Assembly: GCA_018609935.1 (NCBI GenBank)
Contig: JAHENH010000166.1
Location: forward strand, 1-11,058
Direction: 5' to 3'
Origin: Halobacteriales archaeon
Lineage (GTDB): Archaea > Halobacteriota > Halobacteria > Halorutilales > JAHENH01
Length of the DNA: 11,058 bases
Positions within the stretch are counted from its first letter, which is position 1. The number at the start of each line of letters is the position of its first letter. This document shows positions 5,090 to 11,058 of the stretch, in pieces. A program made the position numbers and the translations under genes. A model generated the notes under the pieces. It was not told where the DNA came from. It worked only from the letters and a program-made list of their open reading frames with translations, and made no database searches.

Positions 5090-7771
5090 ATGGATTTACA
5101 CAGGAGAGATATAAGCCAAGATATAAATGAGTTAGGTTCTCTCCTTGGGGATGTAATTAAAAAAGAATCTGAGGAAGCTTTTGATATTGTAGAATCAATC
5201 AGAAAAGAATCGATACAAGCTAGAGAAAGTACTGGAAAACATAATGAAAATGTAAAAAACAAGATTGATGAAATGTCAGATGAAAAAAAGGAAATAATCG
5301 CCAGAGCTTTTACTATATATTTTGAACTCGTGAATCTTGCTGAAGAAAGAGAACGAGTTAGAAAAATACGGGTAAGATCAGAAAAAGGAGTTTTAGAAAA
5401 TACACTAGAGGAGGTAATTGTTCAACAAAATCTTGAAGAAAATAAAAAAATAAAGAATATATTAGACGATATACAAATAATTCCTACGTTTACTGCCCAT
5501 CCAACTGAAGCACGTAGAAAAACTATAAAATATAAATTAAGAAATATATCTGAGATATTAGAAAAGCTAGATGAAACAAATCTGCAAAAAAAAGAAGAAG
5601 AAAATATAAAAGACAATCTAAAATCTCAAATAGAGGGTCTTTGGAGGACATCCCATATAAGACAAAACAGACCTAATCCCCTAGATGAAGTATATAATAT
5701 ACATTGGTATCTAGAGAATACTCTTTTTGACTGTATAGGGGAATTTTATACAGATAAACAAGATTTACTTAAGAAATATTCGGAAAATCTGAACTATAAT
5801 ATAGATATGCCTAATGTTTTCAAATTTAGGTCTTGGGCAGGTAGTGATAGTGATGGTAATCCATATGTAACTCCCCCCATAACAGAAAAAACACTTAATA
5901 TACAGCAAAATAAAATTCTGTCTCTTTACAAAGAAGAGTTGAAAAAATTACTAAATGTTCTTAGTTATAATAAAGAAAACATAGATGTAGAACCCGTCAA
6001 AAAGTATCTAAATAGAAACAAAAAATTTTCTAGTCTAGTTAAAAAAGCTAAGAAACAATATCCAGATGAACCCTATCGACAGATGATTAAAATTATGTTA
6101 GAACGTATAGATAACACCAAAGAAAATTCTTCTATAGGTTATAGTAATCCAGTAGAATTATCCAAGGAACTGGGTGATATAAAAAAAAGTTTAGAAAATA
6201 GCGGAGCTAGATCTGTAGCTAAAGTTGAAATAGAGCCGCTAAAAAGAAAAGTTGAAACTTTTGGCTTCACATTAGCACAGTTAGACCTAAGGGACCATAG
6301 AAAAAACCATACAAAAACTATAGAAGAAGTTCTTGAAAAAAAAGGCATCGAATATAGAAGTTTTTCTGAAAAAGAAAAAGCTGAATTTCTTACCAAATCT
6401 ATACTAGAAAATTCAAACAAGATCAGTATTGAGGACAGTAAAGATATCTCTGAATCTTCTAGTAAAATACTAAAAAGATTTTCCAAATTATATAAATGGC
6501 AGTCAGAATTTGGTGTAAATTCAATAGATACTTACTGTATAAGTATGTCCGAAGAAACAAGCCATATATTAGAGGTCTTATTTCTTGCAGATCAATTCAG
6601 TATAGTAAATCTCCCAGATAGATCAAATATAGATATAGTACCTCTTTTCGAGACTGCAAGAGCCCTTAAAAAATCTTCCGAAATAATGGAAGAACTTTTC
6701 AATAATAAAGCATATTCAAAATCTTTGAAGAGAAGAGGGAACAAGCAAGAGATAATGCTTGGCTATTCAGACTCAAATAAAGAAAACGGATTTGTAACAA
6801 CTAACTGGTTTTTATATAAAAACCAAGAAAGATTAGCCGCATTATCTAGGAGATATAACATAAATCTACGGTTTTTCCATGGTCGAGGGGGTTCGATACC
6901 AAGGGGAGGAGGTTCTACAAATAAAGCGATTTTAGCGCTTCCTAAAGGAGCATCAATGGGAGAAATAAAATTTACTGAACAAGGTGAGGCGATAGATGAA
7001 AGATATGGTAACAAAAAAATTGCAAAAAGAAATATGGAACAAACTCTAAATGCTCAGATTAGAACTAGACATAGAGCATTAGAGGAAACTAAAAATAATA
7101 TACCAAAAGAATGGAGAAAAGCATTAGATATAATTTCAAAAAACTCAAAAGAAACATATATTTCACTTCTTGAAACAGAGGGTTTTGTAGATTATTTTTA
7201 TCAATCTACTCCAATACAAGTTATTGAGAAATTAAAACTAGGATCGAGGCCAGCCTCTAGAACTGAAAAAAGAGGAATTGAAGACCTCCGTGCAATACCG
7301 TGGGTTTTTGCTTGGACACAATCCAGATGTATATTACCAGGTTGGTATTCACTAGGTTCAGGTATAAATGAATATCTTAAAAAAGGAAATATAAATACTC
7401 TAAAATCCATGTATGAAAACTGGAATTTCTTCCGTACGGTTTTAGATAATGCTTCACTTTCTTTAGCAAAAAGTGATATAGAAATAGCAAAAGAATACAG
7501 CCAGCTATCCCAAGAATCAAATAAATTTTATCCAAAAATAAAAAAAGAATATGAAAAAACTAAATCTCTTATATTAAAAATATCAGGTAGACAAGTATTA
7601 ACTGGAAAAAAATGGTTAGAGGAAAGCCTCAATAGAAGGAATCCATACCTTGATCCTCTAAATCTTTTACAAGCAGATCTTTTAGATAAAGATAATCTAT
7701 CTAAAAAACAACAAGAGATACTAAGAATAACTGTAATGGGGATTGCAGCAGGAATGAAGAATACCGGATAA
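5090..7771 (+). CDS. ppc: Phosphoenolpyruvate carboxylase, bacterial type
   Basis: A complete 893-residue enzyme, full length for the family. It carboxylates PEP with bicarbonate to oxaloacetate and phosphate in the cytosol, refilling the citric acid cycle. Active-site motifs in order: FTAHPTEARR with the essential His137; SWAGSDSDGNP (248-258); GFTLAQLDLR (392-401); VPLFET (517-522); MLGYSDSNKENG with Lys564 (556-567); FHGRGGSIPRGGG (596-608) with His597 and Arg605; FTEQGE (628-633); LGSRPASR (717-724); LRAIPWVFAWTQ (733-744); C-terminal GIAAGMKNTG. Residues matching the E. coli aspartate-inhibition site (Arg587, Lys773, Arg832, Asn881) appear as Arg605, Lys794, Arg850 and Asn891, so feedback inhibition by aspartate or malate is plausible. 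The start MDLHRRDISQDINELGSLLG resembles haloarchaeal ppc N-termini and supports this ATG. It is not the short archaeal PpcA type. The gene is monocistronic. Confidence 0.97.
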   Translation: MDLHRRDISQDINELGSLLGDVIKKESEEAFDIVESIRKESIQARESTGKHNENVKNKIDEMSDEKKEIIARAFTIYFELVNLAEERERVRKIRVRSEKGVLENTLEEVIVQQNLEENKKIKNILDDIQIIPTFTAHPTEARRKTIKYKLRNISEILEKLDETNLQKKEEENIKDNLKSQIEGLWRTSHIRQNRPNPLDEVYNIHWYLENTLFDCIGEFYTDKQDLLKKYSENLNYNIDMPNVFKFRSWAGSDSDGNPYVTPPITEKTLNIQQNKILSLYKEELKKLLNVLSYNKENIDVEPVKKYLNRNKKFSSLVKKAKKQYPDEPYRQMIKIMLERIDNTKENSSIGYSNPVELSKELGDIKKSLENSGARSVAKVEIEPLKRKVETFGFTLAQLDLRDHRKNHTKTIEEVLEKKGIEYRSFSEKEKAEFLTKSILENSNKISIEDSKDISESSSKILKRFSKLYKWQSEFGVNSIDTYCISMSEETSHILEVLFLADQFSIVNLPDRSNIDIVPLFETARALKKSSEIMEELFNNKAYSKSLKRRGNKQEIMLGYSDSNKENGFVTTNWFLYKNQERLAALSRRYNINLRFFHGRGGSIPRGGGSTNKAILALPKGASMGEIKFTEQGEAIDERYGNKKIAKRNMEQTLNAQIRTRHRALEETKNNIPKEWRKALDIISKNSKETYISLLETEGFVDYFYQSTPIQVIEKLKLGSRPASRTEKRGIEDLRAIPWVFAWTQSRCILPGWYSLGSGINEYLKKGNINTLKSMYENWNFFRTVLDNASLSLAKSDIEIAKEYSQLSQESNKFYPKIKKEYEKTKSLILKISGRQVLTGKKWLEESLNRRNPYLDPLNLLQADLLDKDNLSKKQQEILRITVMGIAAGMKNTG

Positions 7772-8024
7772 TATACGTATTATTTATCTATATATAGGCT
7801 AAATATTTAAAATAACAATATTGGTTAAGATGAAATTATAATATTTTATTGTCTTTAATTTTCTGATCAGATAAAACTAAATAGATGCTGATAGTTAAAT
7901 TCTGAAACAACAAAGACTAAATTATATTGAATAAAATAAATAAAAATAAATAGTTTATATAAAAATAATAAATATTTAACCTAAAAAGTATTTTATTATA
8001 TTTATTTAAAATATCCTTCTATGG

Positions 8025-8045
8025 TTAGGTTAATTTTTACCCTAA
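8025..8045. promoter_or_regulatory. Possible operator: imperfect 21-bp inverted repeat before the DUF4013 TATA box
   Basis: The arms ttaggttaa and tttaccctaa pair at 8 of 10 positions around position 8035. The repeat ends two bases before the TATA box, where a bound regulator would block TBP/TFB. The left arm TTAGGTTAA resembles half of the DtxR/IdeR-type consensus TTAGGTTAGCCTAACCTAA, but the total length differs (21 rather than 19 bp), so the assignment is tentative. Confidence 0.35.
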
Positions 8046-8046
8046 G

Positions 8047-8055
8047 TTATAAATA
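8047..8055 (+). promoter_or_regulatory. TATA box of the DUF4013 gene
   Basis: The sequence ttataaata is centred 28 nt before the ATG at 8079. The distance fits a leaderless mRNA and helps to choose that ATG over the TTG at 8058, which overlaps the region between box and start. Confidence 0.55.
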
Positions 8056-8078
8056 GCTTGATCAAATTTATTCTTTTC

Positions 8079-8741
8079 ATGGGATTACAAGAATCTTGCA
8101 CTTTTCCTATGGAAAGTGATAGTTGGATAAAAACTATTGCTATTGGAACCATTTTGACGATATTCGGTTTTTTAATTGTTCCAATAATACTCGTTTATGG
8201 TTATATTGTACGAGTAATTAGGCACAGTTTACAAGGAAGTTCAAAGCCACCTGAATTTGGTGACTGGGGGGAGCTCTTTATTGAAGGAATACAAGCTTGG
8301 GTTATTGGGATAATATATATGATTATACCATTTTTAGTTGCTGGAATAACTATCGGAGGATCAATAATGGCAATAGCTACTGGATCCCAATCAGGAGCTA
8401 CAGCAGGACTAGCTGGAGTAACAGGAGGGTTAATAATTACTTTTATTTTAATGTTAGTCTTTGGGTATCTAGCTACCGTAGGAATCGTGAATTTCGCAAA
8501 CGAGAGAAGATTTAGTGCAGGTTTTGATTTTGGTGTTATAAAAAATGTTGCTTTAAATGGTAATTACGTTATTGCATGGATATCCTCTGTAATAGTATTT
8601 TTTGTAGCTAGCATAATAGGAGGTATACTTAGTATAATACCGTTATTAGGCTTTATTATAGCCTCTGTTATATTTTTCTATGCATATATTGTTGCAGCAA
8701 ATCTTTGGGCTGGAGGGTTTTCCACCGCAAGAGGAAGATAG
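8079..8741 (+). CDS. DUF4013 family membrane protein
   Basis: A 220-residue membrane protein typical of haloarchaea and methanogens. The start chosen is the ATG at 8079, because it gives the family-like opening (short polar segment, then SDSWIKTIAIG) and sits 28 nt after a TATA box; the upstream TTG at 8058 would add seven hydrophobic residues. The diagnostic block is residues 39-72: VYGYIVRVIRH, a short polar loop with KPPEF, then GDWGELFIEGIQA. About five membrane segments follow the pattern 18-45, 70-100, 110-137, 163-187 and 188-212. The loop NFANERRFSAGFDFGVIKNVALNGNYVIAW (138-167) is also typical of the family, which has no known activity. Inference from architecture: a small-residue-rich integral membrane protein, without transport or catalytic motifs I can identify. 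A palindrome plus T-run ends the gene, so it is likely monocistronic. Confidence 0.87.
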   Translation: MGLQESCTFPMESDSWIKTIAIGTILTIFGFLIVPIILVYGYIVRVIRHSLQGSSKPPEFGDWGELFIEGIQAWVIGIIYMIIPFLVAGITIGGSIMAIATGSQSGATAGLAGVTGGLIITFILMLVFGYLATVGIVNFANERRFSAGFDFGVIKNVALNGNYVIAWISSVIVFFVASIIGGILSIIPLLGFIIASVIFFYAYIVAANLWAGGFSTARGR

Positions 8742-8750
8742 TACATATAT

Positions 8751-8770
8751 AATATATTAATATATTTTTT
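8751..8770 (+). terminator. Palindrome plus oligo-T terminator after DUF4013
   Basis: The sequence aatatattaatatatt (8751-8766) is a perfect 16-bp palindrome that runs directly into a T-run ending at 8770. It starts 9 nt after the stop codon. The stem is all A/T and weak, but the T-run alone is a plausible archaeal terminator. Confidence 0.5.
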
Positions 8771-8780
8771 GGAGTTAAAA

Positions 8781-8792
8781 AGCTACGTAGCT
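8781..8792. repeat. 12-bp perfect palindrome agctacgtagct
   Basis: This palindrome lies 39 nt after the DUF4013 stop, in the spacer before the ABC operon. At 50% GC it stands out from the surrounding AT-rich DNA. It is about 100 nt upstream of the ABC operon TATA box. It could be an upstream operator; no regulator can be named. Confidence 0.55.
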
Positions 8793-8884
8793 AACATCAT
8801 AACGAGAATCATTCAAAAAAATTTTATAGAATAATATATATTTATTTTAAGTTATAAGTTCCCCTTTCTATAATTGATAGAAGG

Positions 8885-8899
8885 ACCAAAATTTATAAA
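8885..8899 (+). promoter_or_regulatory. BRE/TATA promoter of the ABC exporter operon
   Basis: The sequence accaaaatttataaa combines a BRE-like ccaaaa with the TATA box tttataaa. It is one of the best promoter matches in the window. It would start transcription around 8920-8925 and leave a leader of roughly 110 nt before the ATG at 9032, unusual here, where the other genes appear nearly leaderless. A second box (gaatataaaat near 8957-8967) would shorten the leader to about 40 nt. Confidence 0.5.
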
Positions 8900-8911
8900 T
8901 AAAACCCAAGC

Positions 8912-8987
8912 AAGATAACATATATTGAGTTCCAGAATAACAAATAATTGAATTCTGAATATAAAATATCGCAAAAAATGTTATCTT
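8912..8987. repeat. Nested inverted repeats upstream of the ABC operon
   Basis: The outer arms aagataacat (8912-8921) and atgttatctt (8978-8987) are a perfect 10-bp inverted repeat separated by 56 nt. Inside, ttccagaat (8930-8938) and attctgaa (8952-8959) can pair as an 8-bp stem with one bulged C. The element ends 44 nt before the ATPase start. It may be a leader RNA fold or a pair of operator sites. Confidence 0.5.
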
Positions 8988-9031
8988 AAAAGAAGAAAGA
9001 GGCCAAAGTATTAATCAATTTGAAAATTGAT

Positions 9032-9940
9032 ATGATTGAGGTGGAAAATGTATCGAAAAGTTATGATGATCATAGAGTCCTTGAGAATGTTTCTTTTTCT
9101 ATAAATCAAAGTGAAATCTTTTCTTTAGTTGGTCATAATGGGGCAGGTAAAACGACTTTAGTTAAATGTTTAACAGGAGTGACGAACCAAGATGAGGGCG
9201 AAATTTTTGTAAAAGAATATCAACCAATAAATATAGATAAATCAAAAATAGGTGTTTTACCACAAGAATTTAGTCCACCTGGACTTCTTACAGTGAAAGA
9301 ATTATTAGAGTATTATTCAGGGTTATATAAGGAAACATTTGAAATAAATACGGTCATTAAAAAAATAAATCTTGAAGACGCATACAAAAAGAGATATAAT
9401 AAGTTATCTGGCGGACAAAAAAGAAGGATATGTATTGGTATTTCTATAATCAATAAACCTAAAATATTATTTCTAGATGAGCCGACTACGGGTATAGACC
9501 CTGAGGGAAGAAGAGATATATGGGATCTTATTAACAAACTTTCAAATCAAGGTACTACAATATTTTTCACCACTCATTATATGGAAGAAGCAGAAGAACT
9601 AGCTGATAAAGTAGGTATATTGAACAATGGGGAATTAGTTACGGTTGGAGATCCAAAAAAACTAATAAAAGAAAAAGGAGGTGACTCTAAACTTATATTT
9701 AAAAAGAAAAATAAAAGTGTTAATAACAATTTAGATGAACAAATAACCAAACATTATAATGTAGAAGAAACACCTGAACTTATTATATTTAACGGAGTGG
9801 AAACCAACAATATAGGAGATATAATAAATATTGTTAATCAACAAAAAATACAATATATTGAAATAAAATGGGAAAAACCTAATCTAGAAGATGTTTATAT
9901 GAATTTTACTAAAAATGAAAACAGAAAGGATATTTTCTGA
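9032..9940 (+). CDS. ABC transporter ATP-binding protein (ABC-2 exporter type)
   Basis: A 302-residue ATPase that powers export through the permease encoded immediately downstream. All motifs are intact: Walker A GHNGAGKTT (34-42), Q-loop Gln78 in VLPQEF, signature LSGGQKR (125-131), Walker B ILFLDEP (145-151) with the D-loop GIDPEG, and the switch His182 in TTHYMEEAEELAD. The VLPQEFSPPGLLTVKELLEYYSGLY segment and a C-terminal extension of about 80 residues (ending NLEDVYMNFTKNE) are typical of the NatA/DrrA-like subfamily (drug, lipid, polysaccharide or Na+ export). The substrate cannot be told. I prefer the ATG at 9032 over the TTG at 9020, because MIEVENVSKSYDDHRVL is the usual family start. 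The last 26 nt overlap the permease gene, implying translational coupling. Confidence 0.94.
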   Translation: MIEVENVSKSYDDHRVLENVSFSINQSEIFSLVGHNGAGKTTLVKCLTGVTNQDEGEIFVKEYQPINIDKSKIGVLPQEFSPPGLLTVKELLEYYSGLYKETFEINTVIKKINLEDAYKKRYNKLSGGQKRRICIGISIINKPKILFLDEPTTGIDPEGRRDIWDLINKLSNQGTTIFFTTHYMEEAEELADKVGILNNGELVTVGDPKKLIKEKGGDSKLIFKKKNKSVNNNLDEQITKHYNVEETPELIIFNGVETNNIGDIINIVNQQKIQYIEIKWEKPNLEDVYMNFTKNENRKDIF

Positions 9941-10652
9941 GTTTAAAGTATCTCTTTTATCGTTTTTGAGAAAACGGACTACTGTGTTTTTCACTTTCTT
10001 TTTTCCTCTTATAATAATAGGTATATCAGCAGTATTTATACAATCCGGAGGAGGGGGATTTCTTACACATACCCATGGATTCTATATATCAGGATACCTA
10101 TCTGTAGTAGTACTTTTAACACCACTTGAACGTATGGGAAGCGAGATCACAAGATATGTGTCTTTAAAACGCTTTGAAAAACTTACTACAACCCCTATAA
10201 AAAAAAGTGAATGGTTGGTTTCGCATATCTTAGTAAATATGTTGGTAGTAGGTATAGAAAGCATTATAATAATTTTAATTGTAACTATTTTAGACTCTAA
10301 TTTTTCTTTTTCTATTTTATTAATTCCATTTATTCTATTTGGGGTTATAGTATTTTGTGGAATAGGATGCTTTATTGGATCTATATCAGATTCACAAGAT
10401 AGTGTAACAGCTATAAGTAATGCTGTTGGTCTGCCTATGCTTTTTTTATCAGATACATTTATAACAAAACAAATACTTCCCCCATATATACAACCCATCA
10501 TAGAACTTTCACCATTAACTTATTTCGCACGAGGTGTTAGAGCATCTACATACCCTCCTAAATATATGCCTTGGATTGAACTTTTTATAATTATAATTTT
10601 AGCAATATTAAGTTTTATAATAGCAATACAAGCAATCCCAATGAAAAAATAA
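9915..10652 (+). CDS. ABC-2 type transporter permease
   Basis: A 245-residue integral membrane protein, the partner of the ATPase encoded just upstream with a 26-nt overlap. It has a cytosolic N-terminal helix (FSEFKVSLLSFLRKRTT), then about six membrane segments near residues 23-41, 57-70, 103-125, 133-155, 165-180 and 221-241. The region between the first two segments is short and Gly-rich (QSGGGGFLTHTHG) with two His residues. The cytoplasmic loop SEITRYVSLKRFEKLTTTPIKKSEWL (76-101) matches the ABC-2 coupling region (xxE ... GTLExLxxTPx). LFLSDTFITKQILPPYIQPIIELSPLTYFARGVRA (177-210) matches the ABC-2 signature (LSG-x-x-x-P ... P-x-x-PLTY-x-x-x-x-R). Such pairs work as dimers of permease and ATPase. 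Substrate unknown. A loose inverted repeat follows the stop. Confidence 0.92.
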   Translation: MKTERIFSEFKVSLLSFLRKRTTVFFTFFFPLIIIGISAVFIQSGGGGFLTHTHGFYISGYLSVVVLLTPLERMGSEITRYVSLKRFEKLTTTPIKKSEWLVSHILVNMLVVGIESIIIILIVTILDSNFSFSILLIPFILFGVIVFCGIGCFIGSISDSQDSVTAISNAVGLPMLFLSDTFITKQILPPYIQPIIELSPLTYFARGVRASTYPPKYMPWIELFIIIILAILSFIIAIQAIPMKK

Positions 10653-10654
10653 TT

Positions 10655-10712
10655 TCATCCGCTAATCTAGAAATTATTTAAAAAATATAGGATTAAAATC
10701 ACTTTCGGATGA
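10655..10712 (+). repeat. Nested inverted repeat in the ABC operon 3' region
   Basis: Outer arms tcatccg (10655-10661) and cggatga (10706-10712) pair perfectly, and an inner taatc/gatta pair (10663-10667 with 10691-10695) lies in the same register. It begins 3 nt after the permease stop. T-runs at about 10757-10768 follow. It may be a 3' end structure that limits readthrough into the convergent cold-shock gene. Confidence 0.4.
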
Positions 10713-10880
10713 TTACTCTGTCTTAATGCTTTTAAAAGTAATTTACAAAAACTCAATTTTTAGTTTTTCAAATATTATTTATATGCTTATAGTTAAAACT
10801 ATTACATAAGTAGTAAATATTTTTCCAGTAAGAAATACTAAAACCAGTATAAATTCAACTCATATTTAATATTTATTAAT

Positions 10881-10886
10881 AAAAAA
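10881..10886 (-). terminator. Oligo-T terminator of the cold-shock gene
   Basis: On the minus strand a run of six T follows the stop codon by about 13 nt (aattcaattttttatt context). No strong stem precedes it, which is acceptable for archaeal intrinsic termination. Confidence 0.45.
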
Positions 10887-10899
10887 TTGAATTTTAAAG

Positions 10900-11058
10900 T
10901 TAAATTTTAGTAACGTTTACTGCTCTTGGTCCTTGTTCTGCTTGTTCTACTTCAAACTCAAGTTCTGTCCCTTCTTCAATATCCGTTTCAGAAGATAACT
11001 CAGATATATGGAAAAAAACATCCTCGTCCTCATCCTCACCTTCTCGTTCAACAAAACC
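10900..11058 (-). CDS. Cold-shock domain protein (Csp), C-terminal part (partial)
   Basis: The last 52 residues of a small cold-shock protein; the N-terminus (about 10-12 residues with the RNP-1 region's start) lies beyond the right edge. Visible are GFVEREGEDEDEDVFFHISE, where VFFHIS is the RNP-2 motif, then TDIEEGTELEFEVEQAEQGPRAVNVTKI. The final EQAxxGPRAxNVT is the standard end of the β-barrel. Cold-shock domains bind single-stranded RNA or DNA and loosen mRNA structure. The acidic insert before RNP-2 (EGEDEDED) resembles haloarchaeal Csp proteins, though it is slightly longer. Family length is about 64-70 residues. The gene converges on the ABC operon, and an oligo-T run follows its stop. 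Confidence 0.93.
   Translation of the reverse strand, partial: GFVEREGEDEDEDVFFHISELSSETDIEEGTELEFEVEQAEQGPRAVNVTKI

Larger units (their letters stand above)
7772..8078. other. Gene-free spacer before the DUF4013 gene
   Basis: About 300 nt with no convincing reading frame. It holds weak T-runs that could end the PEP carboxylase transcript, a 13-nt sequence at 7975-7987 that is also found at 499-511, an imperfect inverted repeat at 8025-8045 and the DUF4013 TATA box. No structured RNA was recognised. Confidence 0.55.

Noticed and set aside
6139..6486. Minus-strand frame of 115 codons within the PEP carboxylase gene
   Set aside because: It lies wholly inside a complete, motif-verified gene on the opposite strand.
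8058..8078. TTG start extending the DUF4013 protein by seven residues
   Set aside because: The extension lies between the TATA box and the ATG at 8079, and the family-like N-terminus begins at the ATG.
9020..9031. TTG start extending the ABC ATPase by four residues
   Set aside because: The ATG at 9032 begins the standard ABC N-terminal pattern (MIEVENVSKSY).
10082..10501. Minus-strand frame of 139 codons
   Set aside because: It is antisense to the ABC permease, which carries the ABC-2 signature and overlaps the ATPase gene in the usual way.
1..11058. CRISPR arrays, tRNA or rRNA genes, transposons, defence or toxin-antitoxin systems
   Set aside because: No regularly spaced repeats, cloverleaf sequence, transposase, integrase, Cas protein or toxin-like pair was seen in the window.

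Overview
The window is very AT-rich and looks archaeal. Most genes are preceded by BRE/TATA-like sequences about 28-32 nt before the start codon, which fits leaderless transcription, and Shine-Dalgarno motifs are largely missing. The gene families point to the Halobacteria side of the Euryarchaeota: a bacterial-type PEP carboxylase with a haloarchaeal-like N-terminus, DUF4013, DUF63 and DUF4350 proteins, a ~46-residue rubrerythrin-like zinc protein and an acidic small cold-shock protein. The proteins do not show the strongly acidic salt-in composition of haloarchaea; the PEP carboxylase has more Lys/Arg than Asp/Glu. I infer a low-GC, non-extreme-halophile relative of Halobacteria (for example a Hikarchaeia/Marine Group IV type or Methanonatronarchaeia-like lineage). 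That placement is not proven from this window.

Left part (1-1100): the 5' end of an M42 metallo-aminopeptidase gene lies on the minus strand, divergent from two very small plus-strand genes. These encode a 57-residue SH3/KOW-like protein and a 46-residue zinc-ribbon protein.

Minus-strand block (1385-4538): read from right to left, it holds a DUF63 membrane protein, a membrane-anchored DUF192 protein, a membrane-anchored DUF4350 protein, and an HNH/zinc-ribbon protein 20 nt behind DUF4350. The HNH protein's apparent C-terminal winged-helix half lies in another frame, immediately downstream, at an oligo-A tract. A possible 26-residue membrane peptide is encoded on the plus strand in the DUF4350-DUF192 gap.

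Right part (4539-11058): a 551-nt gene-free spacer precedes the complete PEP carboxylase gene (anaplerotic oxaloacetate synthesis). Then come a DUF4013 membrane protein and a two-gene ABC exporter operon whose ATPase and permease genes overlap by 26 nt. The 3' part of a cold-shock gene lies convergently at the right edge.

No tRNA, rRNA, CRISPR array, transposon or integrase was seen. The most unusual items are the split HNH/zinc-ribbon/winged-helix gene, an inverted-repeat leader before the ABC operon, and a repeated TTAGGTTAA motif upstream of the M42 and DUF4013 genes. I found no clearly new multi-gene system.
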